In this document: one piece after another, positions 35,909 to 45,128 of the stretch
Layout: each line of letters opens with the position of its first letter
Position numbering within the stretch: position 1 is the stretch's first letter
Source: Chryseobacterium sp. Leaf404
Lineage (GTDB): Bacteria > Bacteroidota > Bacteroidia > Flavobacteriales > Weeksellaceae
Length of the DNA: 64,000 nt
Reading direction: 5' to 3'
NCBI RefSeq assembly: GCF_001424145.1
Contig: NZ_LMQM01000010.1
Coordinates: 677,606-741,605, forward strand
Made by a program: the position numbers and the translations under genes
Notes under the pieces: generated by a model
What the model saw: the letters and a program-made list of their open reading frames with translations, nothing else
Databases searched by the model: none
What the model was told of the DNA's origin: nothing

Positions 35909-35948
35909 TTGTTTTGAATTTAATTTGTTTAAAATGAAACCTTTACGA

Positions 35949-36875
35949 TCATTTTAGATTAATATTTTGAGAAGAATAAATATGGTCTTCTTCATCAATG
36001 ATAATGCACTCCAGATGGTTAATCTGATTGACCATATTGAGAGCCGGCTGAATTCCCATGATACTTACGGGAGTTGCCATGGCATCTGCAATTTCAGCAT
36101 TCGGGCAGAAAACGGTCACGCTTTTTACTCCAGATACGGGCATTCCAGTCTTCGGGTTGATGGTGTGAGAATATCTTTTACCATCTATCATTACAAATTT
36201 TTCATAATTTCCGGAGGTTGCGACAGCCATATCAGTGATATTCATGTAAGAAAACGGCTGTCCCGAATGATCAGGATCTGCGATTCCTACCGTCCAGGGT
36301 TTTCCGTTGGCCTGGCTTCCCCATGTAGTTAAATCGCCTGAGGCATTTACAATTCCTGAATTTACACCACGGGTCTGAAGCAGCTGTTTGGCCATTTCTG
36401 CAGCGTAGCCCTTCCCGATTCCACCAAAGCCGATACGCATGCCTTTCTTCTTAAGAAAAACCGTCTGAGAATCTTTATTCAGGATAATATGATGATAATT
36501 AACCAGCTCGAGCTGTTTTTTTATATATTCGGGATTGGGCAGCGCTGTCATTTCTTTGTCGAAATTCCAGAAACTTTTATCAATACTTCCGTACGAAATA
36601 TCAAAATATCCGTCTGTGATGCTGCTTATTCTGAGGCTTCTTTCAATCAGACTGAAAATTTCCTCGTCCACTTCTACAGGTTTAATTCCTGCGTTGCGGT
36701 TAATGAGATTGGTCTGGCTCCCGTCGCTGTAAGTAGTAAGGAGTTTTTCTATTCTCTGGATTTCTGCAATCGCTGCATCAATATGCCTGTCAGCAGAATT
36801 TTCACTATCGCTCACCACAGTTATTTCAAAGGCGTTACCCATCAGTTTCTGGGGCCTTTTAAATTCTTTCAGCAT
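35949..36875 (-). CDS. apbE: FAD:protein FMN transferase (ApbE family)
   Basis: A 308-residue ApbE protein, which in known members transfers FMN from FAD to Ser/Thr of target proteins using Mg2+. Visible motifs are KLMGNAFEITV at the start, TYSDGSQTNLINRN, IGFGGIGKGYAAEMAKQLL, NASGDLTTWG, ATSGNYEKF, YSHTINPKTGMPV and ADAMATPVSIMG. The conserved domain begins almost at residue 1 and the upstream gene ends 5 bp before its start, so no signal peptide can be added. Most ApbE proteins are exported, so a cytoplasmic location would be unusual. It is translationally close to the thioredoxin gene and precedes DUF4266. Its target is not obvious in this cluster. Confidence 0.9.
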   Translation of the reverse strand: MLKEFKRPQKLMGNAFEITVVSDSENSADRHIDAAIAEIQRIEKLLTTYSDGSQTNLINRNAGIKPVEVDEEIFSLIERSLRISSITDGYFDISYGSIDKSFWNFDKEMTALPNPEYIKKQLELVNYHHIILNKDSQTVFLKKKGMRIGFGGIGKGYAAEMAKQLLQTRGVNSGIVNASGDLTTWGSQANGKPWTVGIADPDHSGQPFSYMNITDMAVATSGNYEKFVMIDGKRYSHTINPKTGMPVSGVKSVTVFCPNAEIADAMATPVSIMGIQPALNMVNQINHLECIIIDEEDHIYSSQNINLK

Positions 36876-36880
36876 CAGCC

Positions 36881-37327
36881 TCAGGGTTTTTGATTTTCCT
36901 TAATTTCTCTGATTTCTTTTGTGAAAGACGAAGCATTTCCGGATGGCAGGCCTTCCCAGCTCTTTAGAATTTTACCTTCAGAATTCATCAGAAGTGTATA
37001 CGGAAATATGCCTTTCGGATTATAATGGTCGGCGAGAGATGAGTTTTCTTTTTTCAACTCTGTTGAAAGCTGATTTTTTTTGTTTCTCGGAAAATCTGCA
37101 TTGATGTAAACGACGATATTTTCGGTTTCAAGTTTCTTAAATTCGTCCGTTCCGATCATGGTTTTATGAAGTTTGATGCACGGAATACACCAGTCTGATC
37201 CGGAAAAATTAAGCAATATCAATTCTTTGTTTTCTGATGCCTGTTTTTGGGCATTCTCAAACCTGCTTTGCGCATGTACGCCAACAGAGAATACAGCCAG
37301 AAGTATAGCTGAAAATAATGTTTTCAT
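36881..37327 (-). CDS. Exported thioredoxin-like protein (WCIPC)
   Basis: A 148-residue periplasmic thioredoxin-fold protein. The signal peptide (about 1-20) ends VGVHAQ, the redox motif is SDWCIPCIKLH (Cys47, Cys50), and the cis-Pro region is GIFPYTLL near residue 110. The enlarged loop after the motif and the ending KEIREIKE are like those of thioredoxin_7/DUF255-type exported proteins of Bacteroidota. It is the gene before ApbE (5-bp gap). It may reduce the cysteines of DUF4266 or of the target, which is inference from operon order. Disulfide reduction versus oxidation cannot be decided from the motif. Confidence 0.85.
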   Translation of the reverse strand: MKTLFSAILLAVFSVGVHAQSRFENAQKQASENKELILLNFSGSDWCIPCIKLHKTMIGTDEFKKLETENIVVYINADFPRNKKNQLSTELKKENSSLADHYNPKGIFPYTLLMNSEGKILKSWEGLPSGNASSFTKEIREIKENQKP

Positions 37328-37402
37328 TAGGATATAATTAATGATAAATAAAAAAATGATAAATTGTTGATTTACAGATAGTAAATCAATATTTTGAAAG
37401 TT

Positions 37403-37792
37403 TTAGGAAAATGAAATCCTGGGTGGTTCCCAAGCCCCATTGAGAAAGCCTTTCAAGCACAGATCTTCATCTATTAAAGGCATCTGATACGATTTCATAT
37501 TTTCAAATGAAACCTGCTTCGCGACCATCTGAAATTCTTTATCCAATACGAACAGTAAACTCAATGTTTTGGCGTGAACGATGAATGGAAGTTTTCTGTC
37601 TTTCCCGAAATCACCGTCTTTTGACGGATGATCGTAATGGGTTTTCAGAAAAGCGGTAAAACTCATTTCTGAATTCAAATTTTTATGCTCAAAATAATGC
37701 TCTATAAGCTGTGGGATTTTAAATAACTGATACAGTTCGGTTGTAGAAACCAAAAACAAAGTTAAAAACAGTATAGAAAACATCTTTTTCAC
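37403..37792 (-). CDS. Conserved exported protein of unknown function
   Basis: A 129-residue protein beginning with a hydrophobic signal (about 3-20, MFSILFLTLFLVSTTELYQL). The mature part has the patterns PQLIEHYFEH, SFTAFLKTHYDHPSKDGDFG, DRKLPFIVHA and a C-terminus EPPRISFS. It contains several His and no close Cys pair. I recall similar proteins in Flavobacteriia but know no function. It is 76 bp upstream of the thioredoxin gene in the same orientation, so it may be the first gene of that cluster. The signal peptide suggests a periplasmic or membrane-anchored place. Confidence 0.7.
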   Translation of the reverse strand: MKKMFSILFLTLFLVSTTELYQLFKIPQLIEHYFEHKNLNSEMSFTAFLKTHYDHPSKDGDFGKDRKLPFIVHAKTLSLLFVLDKEFQMVAKQVSFENMKSYQMPLIDEDLCLKGFLNGAWEPPRISFS

Positions 37793-38032
37793 TAATCAAA
37801 TTTAGAAAATAAAATAATAAGAATGATTTTAAATAATTTTAAGAAGAATTGTGTGTACATCACTTTGCTTCATCCATCTTCTGACGACAAAATTGAGAAG
37901 TGATTTTGAAGAAATTTAGAATTTTATTTTTTCAGAACAAAAATATTGCCTGCATCATCTTTTGAAATACAGCGCGTACCGTACGATAAGGAAAAAGGCA
38001 CAGTATCTGTAAGACAAAAGACTATTATTAGT

Positions 38033-38040
38033 TACCTTTG
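38033..38040 (+). promoter_or_regulatory. Candidate -7 element TACCTTTG
   Basis: TACCTTTG matches the Bacteroidota -7 consensus TAnnTTTG exactly and lies 33 bp before the ATG of the GAF/PAS kinase. The -33 TTTG partner is not evident, so this is only a candidate. Confidence 0.4.
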
Positions 38041-38073
38041 CAAACATAACTTTGATAATTCTGCAACATCACC

Positions 38074-40125
38074 ATGGCCGATTATAATTCTTCTGATGAG
38101 CTTAAGAGGCTGGAAGCGCTTTACTCTTACCACATCCTTGATACTGATACAGAAAAAGATTTTGATGAGCTTACTGCGTTGGCAGCAGCTATCTGTGATA
38201 CTCCAATCTCCCTTATCAGCTTTGTAGACAGAGACAGACAGTGGTTTAAGTCTCATTATGGTCTTGATGCCAGACAAACAGACAGATGTCATTCGTTCTG
38301 CTCACATGCAATACAGGATCCAGGGCAATTGATGCAGATTGAAGATGCACGGAATGATTTTCGCTTTCAAGACAATCCTTTAGTAACCGGAAATCCTGAT
38401 ATACGCTTTTATGCGGGAATTCCGCTTATGGATAAGGAGGGTTTTGCTCTGGGCTCTCTATGTGTAATCGATCAGAAACCGAAACTTTTGACAGAAGTAC
38501 AAAAGAAAGCTCTTCATACCATTGCCAGTCAGGTAATTGACAAACTGCTGTTGCGGAGAAATAACAGAAGTCTTTTTTTAGCTAATAAAAATCTTACTGA
38601 AACCAACGAAAAATTAAGAATAGCTGAGGAAAGTTTGAAAAAAGCTGTAAGTGATTTAACTGATAGTAAAGAGAAAATTCAGAATATACTCGATATTGTA
38701 GGAGAAGGAATTGGGTTAACCGATCATCAGGGAAATATTGTGTATACCAATAAACGCAATCAGGAAATCTTTCAGATGGACGAAAAAAGTATGCTGGCTT
38801 TGTCTAATATCTCTCCGGAATGGAATAACCGCAGGTCCGACGGATCAAGCCTTCCTACTGAAGAACATCCTATTACCATCGCTTTGAATACCGGTAATCC
38901 TGTACTTGATCATATTCTTATGATAACTGATCAGCGTGGAGATTCGAAATATCTGCGGATGAATGCAATGCCCGTAAAAGATGCTGATGGAAATGTAACC
39001 GGAGCAATCGGGAGTTTTGCAGATATTACAGAAAGCTATCTTTTACAGCAAAAATTAAAAGAAAGCGAAGAAAGTCTTAAATCTGCCATTTCTTCGGCTA
39101 ATCTTGGAACCTGGCAGATGAGCGTTCAGACCAAAGAACTGCTTTCTTCGTCCCGAACCAAAGAGCTTTACGGATTTTACCCTGATGAGCCAATGCCATT
39201 CGATGTTGCCGCAAACCAGATTGCAGAGTCACACCGTCAGGAGGTTATTAACATCATCGAGTCTTCAATTTTAAATGACGAACCTTATGAATTTGAATAT
39301 CCGGTGGTAGGATATCATGATAAAAAACTCAGATGGGTTTGTGCGACTTTACAGTCTTACAGAGATCCAAGGGATCTGAAAACTTCCTATCTCTCCGGAA
39401 CCATTGCAGATATTACAGAAAGAAAATTGGATGAACAGCGCCGTACAGACTTTGTAGGAATGGTAAGCCACGAACTGAGAAACCCACTCACAGCTATAAA
39501 AGCGTATGTGCATTTGTTTAACAAACGTGCCAAAAAAAACAATGACACGATTTTATCAGATAATCTATTGAAATTAGACAGTCAGGTAAAACGTATGGAA
39601 AATTTAATCAACGGATTTCTCGATTCAGCACGTCTTGGTGAAGGAAAAATCAACCTGGAAAAATCTCATTTTGATGTAGCTCACCTGATCAGATCAACGG
39701 AAGAAGAATCTCTGGAAACAATAACTTCTCATCACCTGGTTTTCGAACCTTCTGAAAAGGTGGTGGTAGAAGCAGACCGTAATAAAATTGAGCAGGTGCT
39801 GGTGAATTTTATTAATAATGCAGTAAAATATTCGCCCAGAGAAACTGCAGTTACCATAAAATCTTTTACCCAGGATGGTTTTCTACATATTTCTGTGAAA
39901 GACAACGGAATGGGAATACCGGAAAAGGACCAGCCCTTTATCTTTGACCGCTTTTACAGAGTGGAAAGTGATGCTATGAAAAACAAAAAAGGCTTTGGAA
40001 TTGGTTTATACATTTGCAAAGAGATCATAGAAAGACATAACGGGCAAATCGGGATGGAAAGCAGAGAAGGTGAAGGCAGCACATTTTGGTTTAAGTTACC
40101 CATTGCTGCCGCTAAAACTGTCTGA
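38074..40125 (+). CDS. Soluble GAF-PAS-PAS sensor histidine kinase
   Basis: A 683-residue kinase without transmembrane segments. Domains in order: GAF (about 25-160, VDRDRQWFKSHYGLDARQTD, RFYAGIPLMDKEGFALGSLC), coiled linker (165-200), PAS (about 205-325), PAS/PAC (about 335-450, ending SGTIADITERK), HisKA with MVSHELRNPLTAIKAY (His466) and HATPase with NFINNAVKYSPRE, DNGMGIPEKDQPFIFDRFYR and GFGIGLYICKE. The GAF variant with RCHSFCSHAI is common in cytoplasmic bacterial kinases; the Cys/His residues here could sense redox or light, but this is not shown. No response regulator is adjacent, so it is an orphan kinase. It is convergent with the kdp-linked kinase. Confidence 0.9.
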   Translation: MADYNSSDELKRLEALYSYHILDTDTEKDFDELTALAAAICDTPISLISFVDRDRQWFKSHYGLDARQTDRCHSFCSHAIQDPGQLMQIEDARNDFRFQDNPLVTGNPDIRFYAGIPLMDKEGFALGSLCVIDQKPKLLTEVQKKALHTIASQVIDKLLLRRNNRSLFLANKNLTETNEKLRIAEESLKKAVSDLTDSKEKIQNILDIVGEGIGLTDHQGNIVYTNKRNQEIFQMDEKSMLALSNISPEWNNRRSDGSSLPTEEHPITIALNTGNPVLDHILMITDQRGDSKYLRMNAMPVKDADGNVTGAIGSFADITESYLLQQKLKESEESLKSAISSANLGTWQMSVQTKELLSSSRTKELYGFYPDEPMPFDVAANQIAESHRQEVINIIESSILNDEPYEFEYPVVGYHDKKLRWVCATLQSYRDPRDLKTSYLSGTIADITERKLDEQRRTDFVGMVSHELRNPLTAIKAYVHLFNKRAKKNNDTILSDNLLKLDSQVKRMENLINGFLDSARLGEGKINLEKSHFDVAHLIRSTEEESLETITSHHLVFEPSEKVVVEADRNKIEQVLVNFINNAVKYSPRETAVTIKSFTQDGFLHISVKDNGMGIPEKDQPFIFDRFYRVESDAMKNKKGFGIGLYICKEIIERHNGQIGMESREGEGSTFWFKLPIAAAKTV

Positions 40126-40171
40126 CTCAACAGAACTTCTGCATCATTCATCTTCAGACAGATTTCATCTG

Positions 40172-40215
40172 AGGCGAATACGGTTAAAAATAAGGTTATT
40201 CAACAGTATTCGCCT
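40172..40215. terminator. Inverted repeat between convergent kinase genes
   Basis: AGGCGAATAC (40172-40181) and GTATTCGCCT (40206-40215) pair perfectly around a 24-nt AT-rich loop, between the stops of two convergent genes. The loop is long and T-runs are weak, so termination on both strands is plausible but not certain. Confidence 0.45.
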
Positions 40216-40243
40216 GAAGATATAAGCGCTTCTGACTGGCAAT

Positions 40244-41977
40244 TTATTTAAGATTTGAGCTTATTTCAAAACTAAAACTGCTTCCCTGTCCTGGTTTGCT
40301 TTCTACAGATACAGACCCTCCATGGGCCTCCACAAAGTCTTTGCAGATGCTTAATCCCAAGCCGTTGCCTTCTGTTTTCGTTCCCGGTATACGGAAATAT
40401 CTGGTAAATATCTGTTTTAAATACTGAGGTTCAATACCTCTCCCCTGATCTGTAACTGAAAATTTTACAGAATCATCTACCTTTTTCACCGCAATATCTA
40501 CAGTAGAATTTTCAGAAGAATAACGGATTGCATTGGAGACCAGATTGTTTAAAACCCAGACAATTTTTTCTTCGTCCGCATTCACCGTTTCAACCCGGGA
40601 ATCAACATGAGCATTAATGCGTATATTTTTTTCAGCGGCGGCAGACTGGTTGGTATCCATCACTTCTTTTATCATCGGGTCAATGCTGAAAGGATGTATA
40701 TTGAGCTGTATAATTCCTGTTTCTACCTGAGCTAAATTCAGCAACTCACCTGTGATCCTCAGCAATCTTACGGTGTCTTCGTTAATTCCTTTCAGAAGAT
40801 GTCTCTGTTCCTCATTAAGATTTCCCACTTTTTCGTTTTCTAAAAGCTGCAGCCCCATTTTAATGGAGGAAATAGGAGTTTTAAATTCGTGAGAAACAGT
40901 TCCTATAAACTGTGTTTTGGCTAAATCCAGTTCTTTGAAAGGAGTAATATTTCTCAGCATAATTACCTGCCCAATCAACTGAATTTCCTGTTCGCCGGTT
41001 GGTATCACATTGATATCCACAATCTCTTTTTCAAAATAATTCTCTTTTCCTTCAACGAATATTTTCAGGGAACCGGAAGAATCTTTTTCTGAATCCGGAT
41101 GGATGATTTCTTTAATTAAATTGCGTATCAGATCATTAGAAACTGCAATATCCTGAATTTGCCTGCCTACAAAATCAGTCTTTTTCAAACCTGAAATCTT
41201 CAGCGCCTCATCATTCACGAAGAGAACTTTCCGGTTCTCATCTATCCCAATAACCGCATCGTGCATATTGTCTATCAAAGTCTCAATTCTCTTTTTACCT
41301 TTCAGGATTTTATCGAGACGGCTTTCAGAATATTCCTGAAGTTTTTCTGCCATGGTGTTGAAAGATTTTGCCAGTTCACCAAACTCGCTGTTGCTTTTAA
41401 AATGAACGCGTTCCTTATAATTCTGATTGGCAATCTGATGGATACTCGAAGTAAGTTCCCGGATAGGATTTGAAATATTGGCGGGCAAATTTGCCATTAA
41501 TATAAAGGCAATCAGGAAGCACAGGGTTCCTAAAACTGATATCACAGCAATTGCATTTTCTGCAGTGGTGTTTGCTATTTTACTTTTAATTTGGATGGCA
41601 TTCATGTTGAGCTGCATCAGTTCAGCAATATCTTTCCGGATGGATGATTCTATTGCAGGATTTCCAAAATCTGCTTTTAACTCAGAAAAATGTCTTTCAA
41701 TGTTCTGCGTTGCCTGCATTTCACCGTCTTCCGTTATATTTTTTGACTGTAGCTCAAGGTTTTTCCGGAAATCATTTCCCGCAACCGGATCTTTGCCCAA
41801 ATCTTCCAGTGCCAAAAGCATATTTCTGGAATACTGCAACGTATTGTAATTGGCAACAAGAATATTCTGTGTATCTTTTTTCAGCTGATAAATAAACCAT
41901 CCGCCTGAAAGAGACAGAATGATGATCATTAAAAACATCAGCCCTACACCGGCATTAAGTTTTGCTTTTATTTTCAT
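40244..41977 (-). CDS. Membrane HAMP-PAS sensor histidine kinase linked to kdp
   Basis: A 577-residue inner-membrane kinase with two transmembrane helices (about 9-30 and 143-163) flanking a helical periplasmic domain of about 110 residues. A HAMP domain follows (about 164-218), then PAS (about 230-345), HisKA with TVSHEFKTPISSIK (His363) and HATPase (NLVSNAIRYSSEN, DQGRGI, GNGLGLSICKDF). Its ATG overlaps the kdpD stop by one base. KdpD here lacks its own membrane and kinase halves, so this protein probably supplies the kinase part of a split KdpD. The sigma-54-type regulator upstream of the kdp genes is a likely partner. Related kinases elsewhere pair with NtrC-type regulators. Confidence 0.88.
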   Translation of the reverse strand: MKIKAKLNAGVGLMFLMIIILSLSGGWFIYQLKKDTQNILVANYNTLQYSRNMLLALEDLGKDPVAGNDFRKNLELQSKNITEDGEMQATQNIERHFSELKADFGNPAIESSIRKDIAELMQLNMNAIQIKSKIANTTAENAIAVISVLGTLCFLIAFILMANLPANISNPIRELTSSIHQIANQNYKERVHFKSNSEFGELAKSFNTMAEKLQEYSESRLDKILKGKKRIETLIDNMHDAVIGIDENRKVLFVNDEALKISGLKKTDFVGRQIQDIAVSNDLIRNLIKEIIHPDSEKDSSGSLKIFVEGKENYFEKEIVDINVIPTGEQEIQLIGQVIMLRNITPFKELDLAKTQFIGTVSHEFKTPISSIKMGLQLLENEKVGNLNEEQRHLLKGINEDTVRLLRITGELLNLAQVETGIIQLNIHPFSIDPMIKEVMDTNQSAAAEKNIRINAHVDSRVETVNADEEKIVWVLNNLVSNAIRYSSENSTVDIAVKKVDDSVKFSVTDQGRGIEPQYLKQIFTRYFRIPGTKTEGNGLGLSICKDFVEAHGGSVSVESKPGQGSSFSFEISSNLK

Positions 41978-43101
41978 TAGGACAAAATTACTAAATCTAC
42001 GTTTTGCTTTGAAAGCCTTTTTAATAAAGAGTTGAATGTATCTGTAGCCCAGATTATTCTCCAGATATCAAGATGGGGCTTGCCAATGCAGACGGTGGTG
42101 ATGCTTTTTTCATCACACTGTTCCATGATCGAGAACGCAATATTTCTGCTTTCCACTTTTACGATTTCCCCGCCCAGTTCTGTAGCCAGTTTGAAATTAT
42201 TGATCAGATGCCTCTGCTTGCTCAGTGAAATTCTGTCTGCAGATTCTTTAGGAATCTGTACATACAGCAGAAACCATTTGCTGTTATAATAATTGGCGAG
42301 TCTGGCAGTTTTCCGGATCACATTTCGTGCGGTTTTCTCATTGGAACTGATGCAGGCAAGAAATCTTTCCTTCTTCAAACTTTTTCCGATAATAATATCA
42401 GATTCTACCTTTCTGGTCACCTGTGACGCCACTTCCTTCAGTGCAAGCTCCCTAAGCTGAAGAATATTTTCGTTTTTAAAAAAATTACTGAGCGCTGAAG
42501 GAATTTTACTCTGTTCATAAATTTTCCCTTCTTTCAGTCTCAAAATCAATTCATCGGCAGTGAGATCAATATTGACTACCTCATCGGCCGATGCCAGAAC
42601 GGTATCGGGAATTCTTTCGGCCACTTCAATGCCTGTAACTGCCTTCACCTCATCATTAAGACTTTCCAGATGCTGAATATTTACTGCACTGATGACGTTG
42701 ATTCCGGCTTCCAGAATATCCATTACATCCTGCCACCGTTTTTTATTTTTGCTTCCTTCAATGTTGGTGTGAGCAAGCTCATCCACAATCACAATTTCAG
42801 GACGGAGAATAAGAATTGCAGGTACATCAAGCTCTTCCAGCTCTTTACCCTTGTAAAAAAGCTTTCTCCGTGGGATGATAGGTAAACCTTCCAGCAGGCT
42901 GTGTGTTTCTTTTCTGCTGTGTGTTTCTATGTAACCGATTTTCACATCAATTCCGTTCTGTAAAAGAACATGGGCTTCCTGAAGCATTCTGTAGGTCTTT
43001 CCCACGCCTGCGCTCATCCCGATATAAATCTTAAGCTTTCCTCTTTTTGATTTATTGATAAGATGTAAAAATTCTTCTGCGGATTTTCTGGATTCGTTCA
43101 T
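41977..43101 (-). CDS. kdpD: Short KdpD: N-terminal sensor plus UspA domain only
   Basis: The 374 residues correspond to the cytoplasmic N-terminal part of KdpD. The KdpD domain (about 20-225) has the Walker A-like GMSAGVGKTY (28-37) and Walker B-like VIVDELAHTN (Asp107). A UspA-like domain follows (about 240-374, FLACISSNEKTARNVIR, KWFLLYVQIPKES). The four transmembrane helices, GAF and kinase domains of the usual 900-residue KdpD are absent. The kinase encoded directly downstream (1-bp overlap) likely completes the sensor. KdpD senses low K+ and turgor; the isolated N-terminal part is known to influence regulation. The split form is common in Bacteroidota as far as I know. Confidence 0.92.
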   Translation of the reverse strand: MNESRKSAEEFLHLINKSKRGKLKIYIGMSAGVGKTYRMLQEAHVLLQNGIDVKIGYIETHSRKETHSLLEGLPIIPRRKLFYKGKELEELDVPAILILRPEIVIVDELAHTNIEGSKNKKRWQDVMDILEAGINVISAVNIQHLESLNDEVKAVTGIEVAERIPDTVLASADEVVNIDLTADELILRLKEGKIYEQSKIPSALSNFFKNENILQLRELALKEVASQVTRKVESDIIIGKSLKKERFLACISSNEKTARNVIRKTARLANYYNSKWFLLYVQIPKESADRISLSKQRHLINNFKLATELGGEIVKVESRNIAFSIMEQCDEKSITTVCIGKPHLDIWRIIWATDTFNSLLKRLSKQNVDLVILS

Positions 43102-43200
43102 TTGTTGAAATGATTTATTTGAGAGCAGTTACATTTTTTTTAAGCATTAAAAGCCTGTTTAAAAATTATTGAAAAACAGATTTTTATAAACTTTTTTTCT

Positions 43201-43283
43201 TTTCCCCAGCCCTAAAGGGAGGAAAAATCCTTTTGAAAGTGACAGAAATTACTCCCTTTAGGGTCGGGGAAATAATTTCTGTC
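43201..43283. repeat. Nested inverted repeats in the kdp operon
   Basis: Positions 43201-43221 (core CCCCAGCCCTAAAGGGAG) and 43252-43272 (core CTCCCTTTAGGGTCGGGG) are inverted copies with two mismatches in 21. The second copy is itself bracketed by GACAGAAATTA (43241-43251) and TAATTTCTGTC (43273-43283), a perfect 11-bp stem. It lies between the porin stop and the kdpD start. It could be a dispersed flavobacterial repeat that acts as an RNA-stabilising or partial terminator structure. Confidence 0.8.
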
Positions 43284-43300
43284 AAATTTTATATTGATTA

Positions 43301-44380
43301 CTAAAACGAAACTGCCAGTGCCGTAGTTGCCGTGAGACTGTTTTTATTAAACTCATCGGTTCTGTTCATAAAAACCGCGTCTCTGCTGTTTAAATTTCTG
43401 ATTTCTGTGCGCCAGAAAAGATTCGGAAAGATCTGATAATCGGCGTTCAGAGAATATCCAAAAGTTTTAAAACCATTTTCTGTTCCGGTAGCGATAATGA
43501 CTCCTTTTTCATCCTGATAATACTCTCCTCTTGCGGTGAAACTCAGTTTTTCTGTAGCATTGTATTTTGCGATTAAAACAGGAGTGTACCAAATATTGTA
43601 CTGTTCACTTCGCTTTGCTTTCTGCTCGGCTCCGATGTCAAATCCTGCTGTTACCCCAAAATTCTTACTGATTTGATACACTGCGTAAAGATTGTGAAAA
43701 TACCGCATCTGGCGAATGCTGTCGGGCTTGTCATTTCCGATAAAAGAGCTGCTGTTGATAGTCAGTTTTTCATTAGGTTTAAAAATTACTTGATGACCAA
43801 ATGCAGGAGTAGAATTTCCGTCAACTCTCTGAATACGCTGCCAACCATTGAGTACTAAACCGCTTACAAACCATTTTCCGCTTTGTGAAGTGTAGGAAAT
43901 TTTCGCACCGGTTTCAAAATAAGGCGAATTGTCTGCAAACAGACTTCGGGTAAGCGTCCAGTTGTCTTTTCCAACGGCACTTTCAAACCCTAAATGTGAC
44001 GAGAAAATCCCGGCATCAATCCACAGATTGTATTTTTTGGAAATTTTCAAACCTGCATTGGCTTCGTAAATGTTTTTCATAACACCCTGTTCGGCTGCGT
44101 AGTTGGCATTCATGTAAGTTCCGACCGCTAAAGCGAGATTGGCTCTTACATTTTCGGTACTGTAAGCCGTTTTAATAAAGGCTAAATTAACATTAACCTC
44201 ATTGTTACGGTTGTGACTGTACACAAATCCCGGACGCATATTGTTCTTAGGATTATTAAAATCCGCAGTGTAATACACTTCAGCATATCCGCTAAAAGTA
44301 AGAGGTTTGATGATTGAATCGTTTTGTGCAGATGCTGTGATTCCACACAAAGCTAATAAAGCAAACAGTATTTTTTTCAT
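43301..44380 (-). CDS. Outer-membrane porin, BBP2-like, within the kdp operon
   Basis: With the start at MKKILFALLALCGITASAQ (44380) this is a 359-residue exported protein. An upstream ATG at 44434 would place 18 charged and aromatic residues before the signal peptide and is rejected. The mature part is beta-barrel: alternating strands such as LTFSGYAEVYYTADF, GFVYSHNRNNEVNVNLAFIK and a C-terminal LTATTALAVSF with terminal Phe. It resembles putative beta-barrel porin-2 (BBP2, DUF1597). It lies 78 bp after kdpC and before kdpD, so it is inserted between the pump and sensor genes. It may let K+ across the outer membrane, an inference from position. Confidence 0.82.
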   Translation of the reverse strand: MKKILFALLALCGITASAQNDSIIKPLTFSGYAEVYYTADFNNPKNNMRPGFVYSHNRNNEVNVNLAFIKTAYSTENVRANLALAVGTYMNANYAAEQGVMKNIYEANAGLKISKKYNLWIDAGIFSSHLGFESAVGKDNWTLTRSLFADNSPYFETGAKISYTSQSGKWFVSGLVLNGWQRIQRVDGNSTPAFGHQVIFKPNEKLTINSSSFIGNDKPDSIRQMRYFHNLYAVYQISKNFGVTAGFDIGAEQKAKRSEQYNIWYTPVLIAKYNATEKLSFTARGEYYQDEKGVIIATGTENGFKTFGYSLNADYQIFPNLFWRTEIRNLNSRDAVFMNRTDEFNKNSLTATTALAVSF

Positions 44381-44458
44381 TGATTTTAAATTTAAGAAAA
44401 AGATGGATTTATATCTAAAAAAAATAAATCCCAATAGATAAATAGTGATTTTAAAATT

Positions 44459-45025
44459 TTACTTTGCACTTAATCTGTCAAGTGCGATATTCAGTTTCAG
44501 GACATTGATTTTTTCCGGACCAAACAATCCTGCCAAAGGTTTTTCTGTGTGTTCGGCGATTAGATTTTTGATTTTACTTTCATCAATATTTCGGATTTTG
44601 GCAATTCTTTTCACCTGAATTTCAGCTGCCTGTACAGAGAAATTCGGATCCAATCCGCTTCCGCTTGCTGTAACGAGGTCTGCAGGAATATCTGATTTTT
44701 TAATTTCAGGATTTTTCATTAAAATCGTATCGATTCTAGCCTGAACCTGTTTTAAATACTCCTCATTCGATGGACCTTTGTTGCTTCCTGCCGATCCCGC
44801 AGCGTTGTAATCAACCGCTGAAGGTCTCGACCAAAAGTATCTGTCGCTGGTGAAAGACTGCCCGATGTTTTCGTAATAGGTTTTGTTCTGATGTTGAATT
44901 AAATCTCCCTTTCCCTGATTAGGCGAAAGCTGAGCAATTGCCCAAATGGTTATGGGATAAAAAACCGCAAGAAGTACGATGCACAAAGCAGTCAGTTTGA
45001 TTGCGGGTAAAATATGCTTTTTCAT
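44459..45025 (-). CDS. kdpC: Potassium-transporting ATPase subunit C
   Basis: A 188-residue subunit with one N-terminal transmembrane helix (about 10-32, IKLTALCIVLLAVFYPITIW) and a periplasmic domain. Family marks are RYFWSRPSAVDYNAAGSAGS, VTASGSGLDPNFSVQAAEIQ and AEHTEKPLAGLFGPEKINVL. KdpC stabilises the KdpFABC complex. The gap to kdpB is 103 bp, unusually long for this operon, and contains an imperfect inverted repeat (GCAGGAAGAA / TTCTTCCTGC). Assignment is secure. Confidence 0.96.
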   Translation of the reverse strand: MKKHILPAIKLTALCIVLLAVFYPITIWAIAQLSPNQGKGDLIQHQNKTYYENIGQSFTSDRYFWSRPSAVDYNAAGSAGSNKGPSNEEYLKQVQARIDTILMKNPEIKKSDIPADLVTASGSGLDPNFSVQAAEIQVKRIAKIRNIDESKIKNLIAEHTEKPLAGLFGPEKINVLKLNIALDRLSAK

Positions 45026-45128
45026 TTGATAATAATTTTAATAAAGACAAATGCAGGAAGAATTGAGATTGATATTGGACGAAAAGTGATGTGATGAAAA
45101 CTTTCTTCCTGCTTTGCCTTTTGGATAT

